The notes beneath the pieces were generated by a model. It was not told where the DNA came from. It was given only the letters and a program-made list of their open reading frames with translations, and ran no database searches. From Monosporascus cannonballus (lineage: Eukaryota; Ascomycota; Sordariomycetes; Xylariales): a stretch of DNA of 64,000 nucleotides. Position numbers and translations under genes: made by a program. Where the stretch lies: assembly GCA_004154925.1 (NCBI GenBank), contig QJNS01000024.1, positions 1 to 64,000 of the forward strand. The letters run 5' to 3'. Below are positions 1 to 12,222 of the stretch, in pieces (the first letter of the stretch is position 1; each line of letters opens with the position of its first letter).

Positions 1-493
1 GCTGTATAGAAATTGTCGTAAAGGGTACTGGTTCTTAAAACCTAACAGGACGATACGGTACGATAGCGAAGACTAGTGTCAGCCAACGCCATCCATAAGC
101 CGAGCAGAATCCTCTGGACAAGAGGGAAAGGGGTCCAAGTGAGAGAAAGTGAACCCGATATTAAGAAGCATATCGCCAGCCTTATCAGGCTCATTGGGGA
201 TGAGCCGGTGGGTCCCAGTTAGCTGTTCAGCTGCTGAGATACCCGATATTAATCCGCAATACCGCTGCCAAGTCCCCAGCCTTAGGTACCTACGTACCTT
301 ACGGCACCCGGGCTCACCGTCCCCCGCAAGCTCGCAATGCAGTTGATCCTCGACTTCCCGACTTGCTTCAACTTCCCCAGGCAACCATGAAACCGTAAGG
401 CAGCGTTGCTTCTCGCATGAAGTGAAGAACTTCCGGGGAGATGCAATGGTTCATGCCCATAACATTACCCCTCATATATAACCCCCGAAGCCA
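1..493. other. 5' intergenic flank of the coiled-coil gene
   Basis: No gene could be supported here. The short open frames lack ATG starts or family features. A TATATAA-like stretch lies at about 474-481, just upstream of the first ATG of the following gene, and the GGTACCTACGTACC-type palindromic stretch near 284-299 is of a kind that recurs in this window's non-coding DNA. It is probably promoter and leader sequence. Confidence 0.5.
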
Positions 494-2100
494 ATGCGCC
501 GCCCTCTCGATACGATGAGCACTTCTGACAAACGGCGGGGCGGTTCACACGCCATCCGGTCCTCAAACTCGTCGCGAAGCAGTAGCATAATCGCGCCTCC
601 CCCACGCGCGCAACTTACTGGCTCCCCGTCAGCTTCCACATCAGCGGGTCAAGAGACCGAAAGCGCACACGAGCCCGGCGGCAGCAGCAGCAACCCGGTG
701 AACAAGGACGGTGGGGCGGCGGCGACGCTCGCAGCCAGAGAAAAGGAGAGCATGCTGCTGAAGGAGAAGGACGAGCGAATCACGGCGCTCGAGCGCGAGC
801 TCGCCGTCATGGAGAGCGAGTTCACGCGGGAGCTAGACCGGCTGTCGCAGAACGAGAGCGAGACAGCGAGCTTCTGGCAGCGGAAGCACTCGGCCCTGCA
901 CCAGCAGTTCCTGCGCGTCGACACGGAGCTGCGGCTGCTGCGCTCCGAGGTTGACGTGCGCGAGGCCGAGCGCCAGGAGCTGCGCGACGGCTGGGACGTC
1001 CTGCGCCGCGAGCTGCGGGCCCGTGACGACGAGATCCTCGCCCTCAAGGGCCACCTCAACGGCATGAAGCAGTGGGTTAGCGCGAGCACGAGGACCGACC
1101 AACAGACGAGCGACGAGGAGATCGGCGAGTCCATGGCGAAGCTCGGAAACAGCCTCCAAAACTGGGTGATTATGCACTTCAGAAAAGCCAAACTTGGTAA
1201 GTAGTAATTCAGCCAGAATCCTAGAAGAACCGTACATATCTCCCGCCAGGGTCACCACGTAGCGTGAATACGTCCTTGGGCCCCCTTCCCTAGTTTTATG
1301 TCTTCACTTCTTTGTCCTTTATAGTCTTGGCTGGTTACTGAGGCCCTTACTCTGTGTCCTATGAACCTAATCATTATATATAGACTTCTCGGGGACAGAC
1401 CAGTCGAGCATCGACGATCTGAGCCAGCTTGTTCCGATGTACCAAGATATAGAGGCACATGCGAAGTTGCATCTCCTGCAATCAATAGTCTCCAGCATTC
1501 TGGTGGAGATGGTCTTCGGCTGTTACTTCGCCGGCCTCTCCGATGCACAAGCCAATCAGCTTCGCGGAACGGAACAATTTCTAGCATCTATAGGTATGTG
1601 TCAGTTGCTGCAACTGTAGGTGATGACTTACCGGTAAGGTAGGATCAACCGAGGCCCTGAACCAATGGCGTGCGATGACGTTGACACTACTGCGGAAAGA
1701 GGCTCCATCAAAGCTGCAGACAGAGACGGCAGCTCTCGTGAAGAGCGTCGTATCCAGAGTGAACAGCATTTTGGATGCGATTACAGGCACCGAGGCAACA
1801 GAGGCACGAAATCAAGCGCTTTATGTCCTTGTAAATAGCGCGGTCGAGCTAGCGAGGTTGCTGGTAGTGCAGAAAGCCGTGTTCAAGGTAACTCTGCCTA
1901 AAATCCTACCTCATCAGAGGACTACATTTGAAGCATCTTCTATGGACGACATTGGAGGCGAAGAGGAGGAGAGTCTCGCAGAACGCGAGATATGCTGCGT
2001 GACGTTCCCTGGGGTTACCAAGTTCGGGGATGAAAACGGCAGCCATCCGCAGTACCGAAACATTATAGCAAAGGCCAGAGTTCTCTGCAGTCCAGAGTGA
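494..2100 (+). CDS. Coiled-coil protein of unknown function (three exons)
   Basis: The spliced model has exons 494-1196, 1384-1593 and 1643-2100, giving 456 residues. Both introns have GT-AG ends (donors GTAAGT and GTATGT) and the frame is kept exactly across both joins. Residues 1-80 are Ser/Pro-rich and look disordered. About residues 90-200 are charged and heptad-like (runs such as LERELAVMESEF), which predicts a coiled coil. The C-terminal half is helical and moderately conserved in character, starting with a segment around EEIGESMAKLGNSLQNW. An alternative start is the in-frame ATG at 515. I do not recognise a named family. The layout (disordered head, coiled coil, helical tail) resembles uncharacterised conserved fungal proteins. 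No signal peptide or membrane segment is visible. Confidence 0.8.
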
Positions 2101-4449
2101 ACGAGCTTTCTTGTCTGGTAAGCTGAGCTTCTACGCTAGCGATTCAAGCACCTGCAATCGAAGTAGAGCGTCTCTTAAGTGCCAGGGCTCTAGATCATCT
2201 CGAAAACGTTATAGGTTATGGATGCGCCATACCCCCTAAATTGCGCAGGAGAGCCACTTGAGAGGCCCGATCTCCCGATCTTGGATATTGAGTCCCCAGC
2301 CTACCACCGTACAGTTATGGTACAATATGCTCACCATTGCTTCCATGACCGGGTAACGAAAGTGGTCTGGAGAGTTGGGGTCGCCTGGGCTCCTGGAACA
2401 TTGCGGCTCTGTAATGAGAACTGACTCGACTCCACCCCCTTACCTTCCAAGGTGTAACCCCCCTCTGTTCTGGTTGGGTGGTATCCACGTTGGTCCCAGA
2501 GGTAAGCAGCCTATCATGCACTTCTTCGGAGACTGCCTCTCGAATCACAGTCTCGGTATTTGTGATGGATAGGTACGAATTAAGGAGATGTTAGTGTAAG
2601 ACAACGTCATGGGCTGACGTGACTTGTAACGGCATCCCTGTCTCTCTCGTCGGGGCTCACAAAACGACGGGCTACGCGAACGAGACAATTCGGTGAATAT
2701 GCGGTGTGGCAGCTTAGCTGCCGGGTCAACGACCCGGTGTCACACCGGTCAAATCTATATTTCCGGTTTGAACGACAAGACTATCTCCGCGTAGCCATAG
2801 GGGATTTACCCAAGAACGTGCAGATCGTCCCCCTAAGGGAGATCGTCAAGAGGTACAAACTACCGACCCGAGATCATAACCTGATGCTTCTGGCCGCCAG
2901 TTTCAGGATCAAGGGTTAGCTTGACCTATATCATGACTCAGTGTCGTGGTGCCATCAAAAATATGCCAGGAAACTAGACGAAGGTACGGGGAAGATCCGT
3001 GAGGGGTGCGCCATCATGTGGCTGTATCAGCTGTCACCGTCTTTGGGCATAGGCGCACAGAACACGTGGATGCTCCCGGTTTCGAGGTTTCCGCAAGCCA
3101 CAGGGTCTAGTAAACACCTCTGGGAGGTGGGGGTTAGTGCAATCGGAAACATGGGCATTGTAGATTGGGTTTGGCGGAATAACATATCGTTTAGCCAGCT
3201 GCCCTACCGATTGTTAGCCAACCAGAACATATCCTACGCTGGATATATGCGGCAGTACAGGGACGGAACGCTGGCCGCTGAACCGCACGAAAGTGCGACG
3301 GGTCAGCGGTGGCTTCTCCTGGCAAGGCGCATAGGAATACCCCAGACCCTCGCCAACGACTGATTACCGCGGATTATAGCAATGGGCCTTGGGAGCACCC
3401 CCAGATCTACCCAAGATGCTACTGCCGAGCAGTCTTTCGAGATACGGGACACGACTATTGTCGGTATTTGCAACCCAAGCTCCGAATAGCCCGCGATGCT
3501 TCAAGTGGTTAGACATGGCATTGCAACCAAAAGCAAATTCCCGCGCTTTCCTGGAACAGTGTGCCTTCCATGTATACGCTACCGTATCGGCGCGGATGTG
3601 AGTGTCAATCCTCTGCTAGCACCCTTTCCCAGGTGGCAGTATGCCGTCTCAAGTTAACATCACGATGCGCTTGTAGTCGAGTGGTTCCACGTGCCGTCGA
3701 ATGCCGCTTACTTCCTTCCCGCCGCTAAAGGCTTGGCGAATTCGAGATTTATGCTATGCGTTCAGAAATCTCCTCATGTTTGGCGAGATCGATATTGGGC
3801 ATAGGATATGTGCTGTTGCCAGTTTGGGAAGCGATGCAAAATGCTCCAAAAGTTGGTCGAGTATCATAGGCCAGGAAGAATATCCGTCGCCTATCCAGGC
3901 AGCGCAGGGTACCCTGGCCCAGCGCTATTCCCTAGTAGCGCCCCTCCCTCCTCGAGCTCCCTCGAGATATCAACATCAAGCTCGCTTCGGATATATGGGA
4001 ATCGCATGACACCGGAGAGAAACCATGGGGACCACTTACTCTGCGAACCCGTCTCTTAGACTTGATAACCTCCACGTGTCCCCGCGTTCTCTTTTTTGCT
4101 TCGTTCCTTTCTTCCTCTTAACCCATCTCGGTTCCATAGGAAACTGCTCCCTCCTAACAGCATTCTAGGCGGTAACCCAGTAGCATAGTTGGCAACTCTC
4201 ATGGGGCATTCATCGAAAGCGATCGACTGGTAAAGACGCCACGGGCAGCACTCTGCTCGGCCTATTGTTGTTGGCAGCAACACGGATTTCGATCCCAGTC
4301 GATAACCCCCGCATCTGGAGTCTCAGACCACCATACTCCCAACCCCAGCCGGCTGTGTCTCAACCCAACCCTCCATCTCCATCTCTGAATGATCCTTCTC
4401 TGCACACTGACAGAATTTTCGGCCGCTCACGCCTTATTTGAGACTCATA
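2101..4449. other. Intergenic region with a T-shaped cruciform
   Basis: No gene is supported. Several open frames of 60-140 codons exist between 2218 and 4059, but those examined start with non-ATG codons or show no family motif, and they overlap in several frames. The notable content is the 46-nt three-way inverted repeat at 2702-2747, listed separately. The last 200 bases before 4450 are pyrimidine-rich, as expected of a fungal promoter and leader. Confidence 0.4.
2702..2747. repeat. Three-way (T-shaped) inverted repeat
   Basis: The outer arms CGGTGTG (2702-2708) and CACACCG (2741-2747) pair perfectly over 7 bp. Between them lie two perfect small hairpins: GCAGC-TTA-GCTGC (2709-2721) and CGGGTC-AAC-GACCCG (2722-2736). 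Only GTGT (2737-2740) is unpaired at the junction. In all, 18 base pairs form in 46 nt, giving a T or cloverleaf-like fold on either strand. The function is unknown. It could be a remnant of a foldback element or of a hairpin-ended replicon. Confidence 0.7.
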
Positions 4450-5325
4450 ATGGATTCTGCATCCCATGCCCCCGAAGATTCTTCAACTGTAGCCCTAGAA
4501 CATGAAAACAGGAGCTACTATGCCTCGTTGGGGCCCGAGACGCCCGCATTTGGGAATACGGATACCGTACCCCGCGGCTCCACCCTCCTCCCACACGCCA
4601 CCTCATCCTCCTATGTCTATGACTCTGCCGCTAGCCCCACTCGGAGCTCTGTCGCTAGCGATGGATATGAGCACTCGTATGTGTCGACACGGTCAGAAGC
4701 GTCGACTTCTTTGACTTCTGTACCAACAGTGGCATCTGAGTACGGCCTGGCTCTGGGCCAGAACGCTGCTACTGGCCCGTATTTACCGTGCGACTTTGTT
4801 GGATGGGGCTCATGCAACGAGATATTCGATGTGGATAACCTCCACGATTGGTTCGAACATGTCGAAGAATACCACCTGGGCGATAACTTCCCTAGAAAAG
4901 TGATGTGCTGGTTCTGTCCCAAAACTTTCAAGGTCAGCAAGAGCGCCAGCAAAGATGAGCGTCGGATCAACTTCTGGAACCGCCTGCAGCATATTCAAAA
5001 GCACATAAAGGGGGGGGCAAAGGACGAGAACGACATCCGCGTCGATTTCGACTACGCGGAGCATCTCTACTCCGCTAAACTCATCACCGAGGAAGTATAC
5101 CGTCTCGCTAGAAAAGCGACAGACCGTATATCATACCCTGACGGTAGTCGTAGCTGGGTACCCTACATAAGGGATATATATCCCCCCTCGTTCGTTCCCC
5201 AGGAAAGGCTTTTGGAGCAAGAGCGAGCAAAACAAGTGAAAGTTGACGGCCAACGGGAAGAAAGAGAGCGACGACGTCACCATCATCATCGCAAGACGTC
5301 AATGAAGGGTGGGAAGATTTGCTAG
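4450..5325 (+). CDS. Protein with two C2H2-like zinc fingers
   Basis: This is a single-exon frame of 291 residues. The ATG at 4450 is chosen; the frame is open a little further upstream, but only through a TTG. The first 110 residues are Ser/Thr-rich and look disordered. A first C2H2-like unit uses C114, C122, H137 and H142. A second uses C153, C156, H181 and H185, with an unusually long 24-residue spacer between its Cys and His pairs. The tail is basic, with a REERERRRHHHH stretch that could act as a nuclear localisation signal. Fungal proteins with such spaced fingers are often uncharacterised and may bind nucleic acid or protein. The nuclear role is inference. Confidence 0.75.
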   Translation: MDSASHAPEDSSTVALEHENRSYYASLGPETPAFGNTDTVPRGSTLLPHATSSSYVYDSAASPTRSSVASDGYEHSYVSTRSEASTSLTSVPTVASEYGLALGQNAATGPYLPCDFVGWGSCNEIFDVDNLHDWFEHVEEYHLGDNFPRKVMCWFCPKTFKVSKSASKDERRINFWNRLQHIQKHIKGGAKDENDIRVDFDYAEHLYSAKLITEEVYRLARKATDRISYPDGSRSWVPYIRDIYPPSFVPQERLLEQERAKQVKVDGQREERERRRHHHHRKTSMKGGKIC

Positions 5326-6907
5326 CCTTGGATACTTGACTTGCCAAATGCGGTTGCGCGGCGAAATCTGAGAATAAAACCAGAAAGAATTTGACAAACA
5401 AAAGAGAGCGATCAGGTGGTGTATACCACAACTGATCCGTGGTGCGCCGTCCGCTCACCTACCGATACGCCAAAAAAAATACCCCATCAATCCAGCTCGG
5501 GGGATATATGGATTCTGTTTTCCTTTTGAGTTCATTTATTGCTGTTGATATATGCCCACAAACTGCTTTCCTGCACAGACCCGAGTCTCTCCGCTATTTC
5601 ATTTCGTGTCGGGTGCTGGGACTCAAGGCAGGAGACGGATGGGGTGCTTACGGTAAGGCTCCCCGAAGTCAACCTTGCCCCTCTCGGAGCTCGCGTTTGA
5701 AGTCTGGCAGACAATTGGACATCAAGACTTCTGCGGCTCGACAAACAAATAGGTTGAAGTTTGGAACGGGTTGGGCACTCATGCCGTTGTTTCAATGTGT
5801 GGAACTTTTTTTGCTGTACGAAGGGAATTTTCGGGAGCAGGCCATATTTTTTTTCGTATATACCCTTCCGTGGCAAAGGACCAGCCGACCTTATATCAGA
5901 GGCAACCGGCAGACGGCTCCAGCGAGCCGTTCTTTCCACAAAGGGACGATTTTTCATGATGTTTTCTGGCGTTCATTGAATGGCTCTGCAAGCAAAGTGC
6001 TGGAACAAGTTCAAAAATACCTACCTCTCCCTCTCCTTATTTTTCGCCGGGGCTTGCATTTTAAGTCGTCGGCATGTTATTGTGCACACATGGCAGGATT
6101 CGTGGATGGGGACAGATGAGACAGAGATATCAGGATCATATTCATGACGTTACGAGAAATGAGAACACGCTCTCACCGCCTGAATTCTGCCTCGCAGTGG
6201 CAAAAGAAAAGAAAAGTGCGTCTCGTACTGTACTGTATCGCCTCGTTGACCGCCACGCTGCTGCTCGCAGCTGCATGGACCCAAGGGGACAGCCCCCCCT
6301 GCCGCTTTGTTGGTGAAGCATAGGCGAATCGACGAGGGCGGGCCGTCCTCGGAACACCCCCCCCCCCAAATCTGATAGATGGAAAACTGTAGCGATCTTG
6401 TTCGTCCATGGGAGAGGCCTTGCCGTGTATGTTCCCTTTTTGTCTTTGCGACTCCCAACAGCACACTATCGACGACCGGCGGCGGCAATAGGCCGGGAGA
6501 CAGAACGCAGTCCTCAACAGGAGAATCACCGCCACCCCGGGATCGGGGGAGTTGTGCCTGACACTGTAACACGCAAGTGCCTACTTACGTAAGGGTAGAC
6601 GGTTGAAAGGCCAAAGAAGAGGAAGGGGTGAAATAACACAAAAGTATATGCGGGAGATGAGGGTCCTCCCATCCAACCCCCGCGACATTCTGGTTCCGGC
6701 CTGCTGGTGGGGGGGGGAGGGGATCGCCAACCACCCTTGAATAAGTAAACTGAGAGTAGGCAGCCCAGCCGGCTAGAGGCTCGTTGATACTACGACGTGG
6801 GACAAGGTGCAGCCCGGCTTCAATCGCGCATCCCCAGTCCAGACTCCCAGGTACCTCCTAGGCTTTGCCCGTGCCGCTACGTGTAGAAGTGAGAACCTTG
6901 GCTACTA

Positions 6908-6923
6908 GGTAGGTATACCTACC
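6908..6923. repeat. 16-bp perfect palindrome GGTAGGTATACCTACC
   Basis: GGTAGGTA is followed immediately by its reverse complement TACCTACC. Related GGTA/TACC-rich stretches occur elsewhere in non-coding parts of the window (for example near 284-299 and 31553-31569). It may be a dimeric protein-binding site or just a relic of a common intergenic motif. Confidence 0.5.
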
Positions 6924-7681
6924 ATACGTATCGACACGAGAGTTGGGGAAATAATTCGAGGGGAATCCCAGCCGAACCCCCGTGCCGCTCGTTAGAAAAG
7001 GAGTATAGAAAGTATAAAGCCGGAAAAAGTCCCTGCTGTCCTTCGTCCGCACATGTTAAGCCGCGGCCCGCCAAGAACGCGGTAGGGCTGAAAGAGAGCC
7101 TAAAAGATTAGCGTACACTACTGCACCTCAAAACTCACCGAAGGGAAAGAACGCACAACACAGCATAGCCCCCCGCTCGAATGGGACATATGGACGCCAA
7201 TCCGTGCACGAGATTGGTCATCCCTAGGGCGTAAATGGCATGGGGGCAGTACAGGTTGTATGCGGGCGGACCAAAACATTCTCAGGATTCCCACTTCGCC
7301 TTACTGCTACCTCCCCCCTACCACGCCGAAATGACAAGTTGCACACAACCAGGGCGTAAGGGCCCCGCCGGAGGTCACCGTTCAGGGGTGACAGGGAGAG
7401 ACAATCATTAGTCCGCACACACAAGGAAGCATTTCTTCGTTTCGCCAAGTCCTCAAGGTATGGTAATGTATGTATGCTTGCATATAGTCTATCTGTCTAC
7501 TGCACGTTGTATATATTGGTAGTCGTGTCCATGCGTATATAACTTTAGTATGCATGTCGAGAGGGGGAGAGCGGGCCTCAAGGCGGGAGGAGGCTGGAAG
7601 GGCACGATAACGATTATCGTTTTCGCTGCTGCCTAAAACTGAAAACGGAGGAGCAGCTCGCGGGCTTTGCAGATGTGAACT

Positions 7682-7710
7682 GGCAGGGCATGGCAGGGCA
7701 TGGCATGGCA
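7682..7710. repeat. GGCAGGGCAT / GGCAT microsatellite
   Basis: Tandem copies of GGCAGGGCAT degrade into GGCAT repeats (ggcagggcatggcagggcat followed by ggcatggcatgcc). It lies in intergenic DNA and has no coding context. Confidence 0.6.
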
Positions 7711-8498
7711 TGCCTCACTTTGTAGGAGCTATCTATCTGTAGCGCGACAACGATGCTGCCGAGACCGGAACCGGGCTTTCCGAGGCGTCGGACAGGCCGG
7801 GGGTAGTATAACAAAAAAACAATATATGCCACGCGCAGAGCATGTAGCGTACAGGAGAGGTCTCGCAAGGGTCGATATCTTCGCTGGCGGGCCATGCCAT
7901 TCAACAATTCCCAGGAACCATGGTTCTCTATCAGCATACGCTAGACGTGACTACCTGCTCCGTAATCTGGGGATAGGCCGTATCTGGAGCCAGACCGGAT
8001 ATACCAGACAATACCTGGACATGCCTCTCATGTCAACAAATATCCCGACGATCTCAGAACTGAGACCTCTGCGGTACTTCATTAAACTAGTTATACCTCA
8101 ATAAAACCGGCCGAGAGATAAAGCAGAAGCTTCTTGAGATAGAAGAGAAGAGATACACGACAAGAAAGGACTGACTGGTGGTTAATCCAAACTCGGCTTA
8201 TGTCTACCTGTCTCTATATACATGCCATATGCTACAGTCGATGATGTACGTGAGCTGGGTGTATCTCTAGCAGGACCACCACTCAGACCCCCGAGCCGCA
8301 TTTCCGACGACTCGCTACCACCACCCAGAGCCCAGCTAGTCCGCCCAGGTGCTCGAAAATGCTTCTCCGTGACCTAGGCGATAGTATCCGCGCCTTGTCG
8401 AACTCCACCCCCGCACACCGATAACCTCCGTCCCGCACCCTTTCCCAAAACTAACCACCCTAACTAATCGATCCAGTCCGATCCGCTCGATCCGAGCA

Positions 8499-11004
8499 TC
8501 AGTGAAACTCCGCCTCGACCCTGCCGTACCGCACGCCGTCGACCTTAAGCTCGAAGCCGAGGCCGGCGCTGTCGACGGTCATCTCGAGGGTGAAGTCGAG
8601 GTTGTCGAACTCGACGCCGCGCGTGGTGGTGAGGCGGGTGAAGAGGCTGCGGGGCACGGCACCGAGGTCCGTCGTTAGCGTACACACGTGCACCAGGTCG
8701 CGCCCGTAGGCGGCGGGCGCCTCGTCCGTCTCGCACGCGATCAGGTCGTCTGTCACCACGAGCGACTGCCCCGGCCGGAAGTTGCGCGTGTAGTGGAACG
8801 CGATCGGCGAGAGGGGGGAGATGGCTTCGCCCTGTTTGTTCGCCGGGGAGCCCGCTTGGTCAGTCCGCCATAGGAGAAGGGAAAAGGAGATTGGCGTGGA
8901 AGAGGAGAGGGGAGAAGTGAGAGCCGCGAGAAGGGAGGGCGCGGTAATATACGAGGTCGAAAGGGGCAAATAATTTGGCATCCGTGTAATGTTCCAGTCT
9001 ACCCCCGAGACTTCCAGGCTGATGAATAGAAAGAAGAAACTCCGGACCGCGTGCGTCCCACGGTAACAAATGCTCGCTTAATCGAACTCAAACTTACCTT
9101 CGCGATGTGCCACTGCATGCGGTCGCTGACCATCCAGCGCTCCCAGAGGGGGCTCCAGTAGCGCTCGCTGACGCTGTGTCGGTCCTCGTCGTAGACGGTG
9201 GCGTACGAAGTGCCGTAGTGCATGCGGGCCTTGCGACTGATGACGACGTTTCCCTCGAGCCCGCGCAGCACAGCGCCGCGCACGACGGCCGTCCAAGCGT
9301 ACACGGGCTGCATGACCTCGATGGACCCATTGCCCGCCGCCACGGCCCCTGCGTGCGTCGGCATCTCCGTGTACGGCGGCGGCGGCTCCGAGCTCGTGAA
9401 GTGCGCCCGCAGCCGCCGGTACAGGTAGTCGCTCTGCCCGAACCCGCCCACCAGCACAATGCCCGACACCACGCCGCCCTTGCAGCGCAGACCGTCGACC
9501 TGGCCCTGCACCAGGTCACACACCTCCTTGACCACGGGCTCGAAGATGTCTTTTATCTGGGTCGCCGTAAGCACGAGGAAGCCGGAGTCTAACCCGGCCT
9601 CTTCGTCGTCCGGCAGACCGGGAAACCTGAGCTGTTCGTGAGCGGTGGTGTAAAAAGCAAGAAAAACAAGAGGGGGTGTAAGGAGACGACCTTCGAGAGG
9701 GGCGGACTTACGGGACATTGACCTCCTGGTGCTCATCCTCGTTGAAATTGCGCTTAACGAACTCTTCAAAGTAACGGAGCCCCATCTGCCAAGTCTTGCC
9801 CTTCTTTAACTTCATCTCGTCGAAACGACTGTGACCCAGCCGACTCCGTACGTGTTCCTCGAATCTGTAGTTCAAGAACGCACTACCGCACAGTCCGCCA
9901 GTCCCAACGGCGGATTCTTCCACCCGCAAGGGCTTCAGCGATACTATTTTATAAGCAATTAAACTTCGTAGTCGGTTAGCTTGCAGTATAGGAATGGTCA
10001 TGAATCTTAGTGAAACAACTCACTCTACGGTCCCGCCACCAGCGTCGCAGACGATAAAATTGTCTCCGATGCTGAGGTTATTTGGCTGGATGGCCTTGAG
10101 GGTATAAACGGCAGCTGCCTCTGGCTCGCTAATCATCTGGATATCGGACATGGAGCCCATGCCGGCCCTCTCGGCGGCCTGCAGGGTAGTGTTCTTGGCG
10201 GTGTCGGACCACACGGCGGGGCACGTGAGGACGAACTCGACCTTGGTCGAGGCCATGAAGGACTCGCCGTACCGACGCGTGAGCGTGTCCATGGTGTGCT
10301 TGTAGACCTGCGTCAGGTAGTCGCTGACGGCGTCGACGACGTTCTTGTTGAACTTCTTGAGCTGCGTGGCCGTCTCCTGGGGGCTGACGTAGAAAGGGAG
10401 CTTTTGCGAGCGATCCAGAAACAGTTTAATGCATCGCAGCCGCGACTCCTCGGGCTTGAACTGAAAGCCCCATTTCACCGTCGGCTCGGTGCCACGGGGC
10501 GCGTTGGCCGGGTATTCGTACGAGATCTCCGTGGGTACCTTGTCCGACGTGATGCCGTTCCCTCCCGGCCACGACTTTATTATCTCGACATCATCCGGCG
10601 TCGATGTGTAGACCGCCGCGACTCTATTTATTGATTAGTCTCCTTTTTCGTGCTGATACCTCTATTCTGTGAGAGTGGATGAATTCATCCTAGGTAGTTG
10701 GCACACCGTTCTCCGAACGACAATCCATGCGAAGTTGTCTTATTCACCACCCGAGGTTCACACACGGACGCGATACGTGGCGGTTGCGTAACGACGGCCG
10801 GCCAGTAACTCACCCAGAGAAAGTGGTACCGAAATCAACGCCGACTATAAGCCGGTCATTGGCGGGCACGAGGTCCCTGGCGGGCTCGCGCACGGGGCCA
10901 TTGATGGCCTCGGTCGAAGACGGCGGGGTGTAGTTGGTGAAGTAATTCCTGCTCGCCTGGTTCCTCAGACTCGTTGACGGCCGCATTGGCAGATTGATGT
11001 TCAT
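8499..11004 (-). CDS. Divergent Hsp70-family (actin-like ATPase) protein, five exons
   Basis: Exons on the minus strand are 11004-10814, 10623-10024, 9963-9712, 9626-9098 and 8831-8499, giving 634 residues with the frame kept across four GT-AG introns. The nucleotide-binding fold is clear: phosphate-1 loop DFGTTFSGVAAVY (from residue 57), an E2-side helix SEPEAAAVY, phosphate-2 loop CDAGGGTVDLI spanning the exon 2/3 join, and the adenosine loop VLVGGFGQSDYLYRRL. It differs from canonical DnaK/Ssa chaperones by a roughly 50-residue N-terminal extension, long insertions and the lack of a recognisable substrate-binding domain and EEVD tail. Instead it ends in a beta-rich region of about 110 residues. 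This matches the expanded fungal Hsp70-like (HSPA12-like) proteins, whose substrates are mostly unknown. An ATP-dependent role is inferred from the motifs; chaperone activity is not shown. Confidence 0.88.
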
Positions 11005-12222
11005 CGTGCCGCTTCTGTCCCAGCTGCTCGCGCACGCATAGAGGTAGTAGTCGACTTCAAGGCGCCGCTCATTTATTCTACCCCACAACACTCATCCGTG
11101 CACTATTCTTGTTCGTCTCTAATCGATAAATAACCTCGTTCGCGTATGTACAGTTATGGCAGAAAAGAAAAAAGCAAAAGGTAAATAGCATCACACTGCG
11201 CAATATCACAGTCGCGGATGAGAATGATAGGGAGGTCACGGAAGACGAGCAGTAAGTATTACATGCATATGCCGCCTGAGAGGGTAGGAGGTGAGCGAAC
11301 GGCAATGGAACCCGAACGAAGTCCCCGTCCAATGGCGGTCGGTTGCGGGCGGGGGCTGGGTGAGAGTAAGGTTGCGTCCGCCGTCCCTGACTACGCCTGA
11401 GAGCTAACTTGGTAGGAAACACACACACCAAAAAAAATGAGGAAATGAGAAGGAAGAAAAAGGGGGACTTCCAATGACACGCACTACCCGAAATATAAGC
11501 AAGGCACATGTTCAAAGCGACGTCAGTTTTCCTGGGGCCGCTTGGTCACGACAACATGGCGAAAGCGTAGGCTACCGCATTTCCTGGAGGATCGAGGATC
11601 TCGACTGCAGGTGTTCGCTCCTTGGTGGTCCTCTAGTTTGCCGGGGTTTATTTCGTTGCCTGAATGCTACGTACTAAACTTTGTAGAGGGAATGCAACGT
11701 GCTGCGACGACCGCGGACACCGTAGAGGGAGCCAGTAATAAGATACCCATCCGACTTGCTCACCAGCTGGTGGCAGGCGGTCAAGGACGGTTTGTTTAGT
11801 GAAAATATGGAGTCCTCCGGCTATCCCTTGTACCCCCATCCGCCATCATGAGTTCCGGTGAATCTAGTTACATACTCAATCCACACATTTTGTTGACAGA
11901 GTTGCGGCGTCCCTTCAATGGCCACGGATTCAGTCATCAGAACGAGACAGCGCGGCAAGTGGTGAAATCATTGCTGTATTTCATGGTTGATCATGGCTCA
12001 TAAATCCACACGTGCTGAGATATCCTTGATGCCTCCTTAGATGCAAGGCAAATATCCTGGTGGTTTATGAACCCAAAAACCGGAGAGATCCCAGAGAGGT
12101 TCTCGTAAATATGTACATGAGAAGCGAAGTATGCGCTTTTGAAGATCCATCACGACGCCCAAAATATGACCTTACCAAACCAGAAATACGAAGAAAGCCG
12201 AGACAAGACCCCATTGTTCCTA
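11005..12222. other. Intergenic region between the Hsp70-like and GH128 genes
   Basis: No gene is supported. The part next to 11004 is the promoter of the leftward Hsp70-like gene and the part next to 12222 is the 3' flank of the leftward GH128 gene. Small open frames here have no family features. Confidence 0.45.

Larger units (their letters stand above)
5326..8498. other. Intergenic region, 3.2 kb, with mono- and short-repeat tracts
   Basis: No gene is supported. The first part (to about 6.1 kb) is T-rich and contains a 226-codon open frame, but the translation is low in helix-forming or motif character and lacks a recognisable fold, so it is more likely 3' UTR. There is a C9 run near 6359, a G-rich run near 6710, a 16-bp palindrome at 6908-6923 and a GGCAGGGCAT-type microsatellite near 7682-7710. 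From about 8.1 kb the sequence is the 3' flank of the leftward Hsp70-like gene. Confidence 0.4.

Noticed and set aside
649..1258. Long frames on the minus strand across exon 1 of the coiled-coil gene
   Set aside because: Mirror frames of a GC-rich real exon; Ser/Arg-rich translations without motifs.
2704..3363. Frames of 71 and 140 codons
   Set aside because: Both start at GTG rather than ATG, and the translations show no family features.
5439..6119. 226-codon open frame after the zinc-finger gene
   Set aside because: No motif, no conservation-like pattern, overlapping frames in the same DNA; more likely 3' UTR or non-coding.
9949..10020. Acceptor at TAG before TATCGCTG for Hsp70-like intron 2
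   Set aside because: It breaks the frame; the acceptor at 9965-9964 restores CDAGGGTVDLI exactly.
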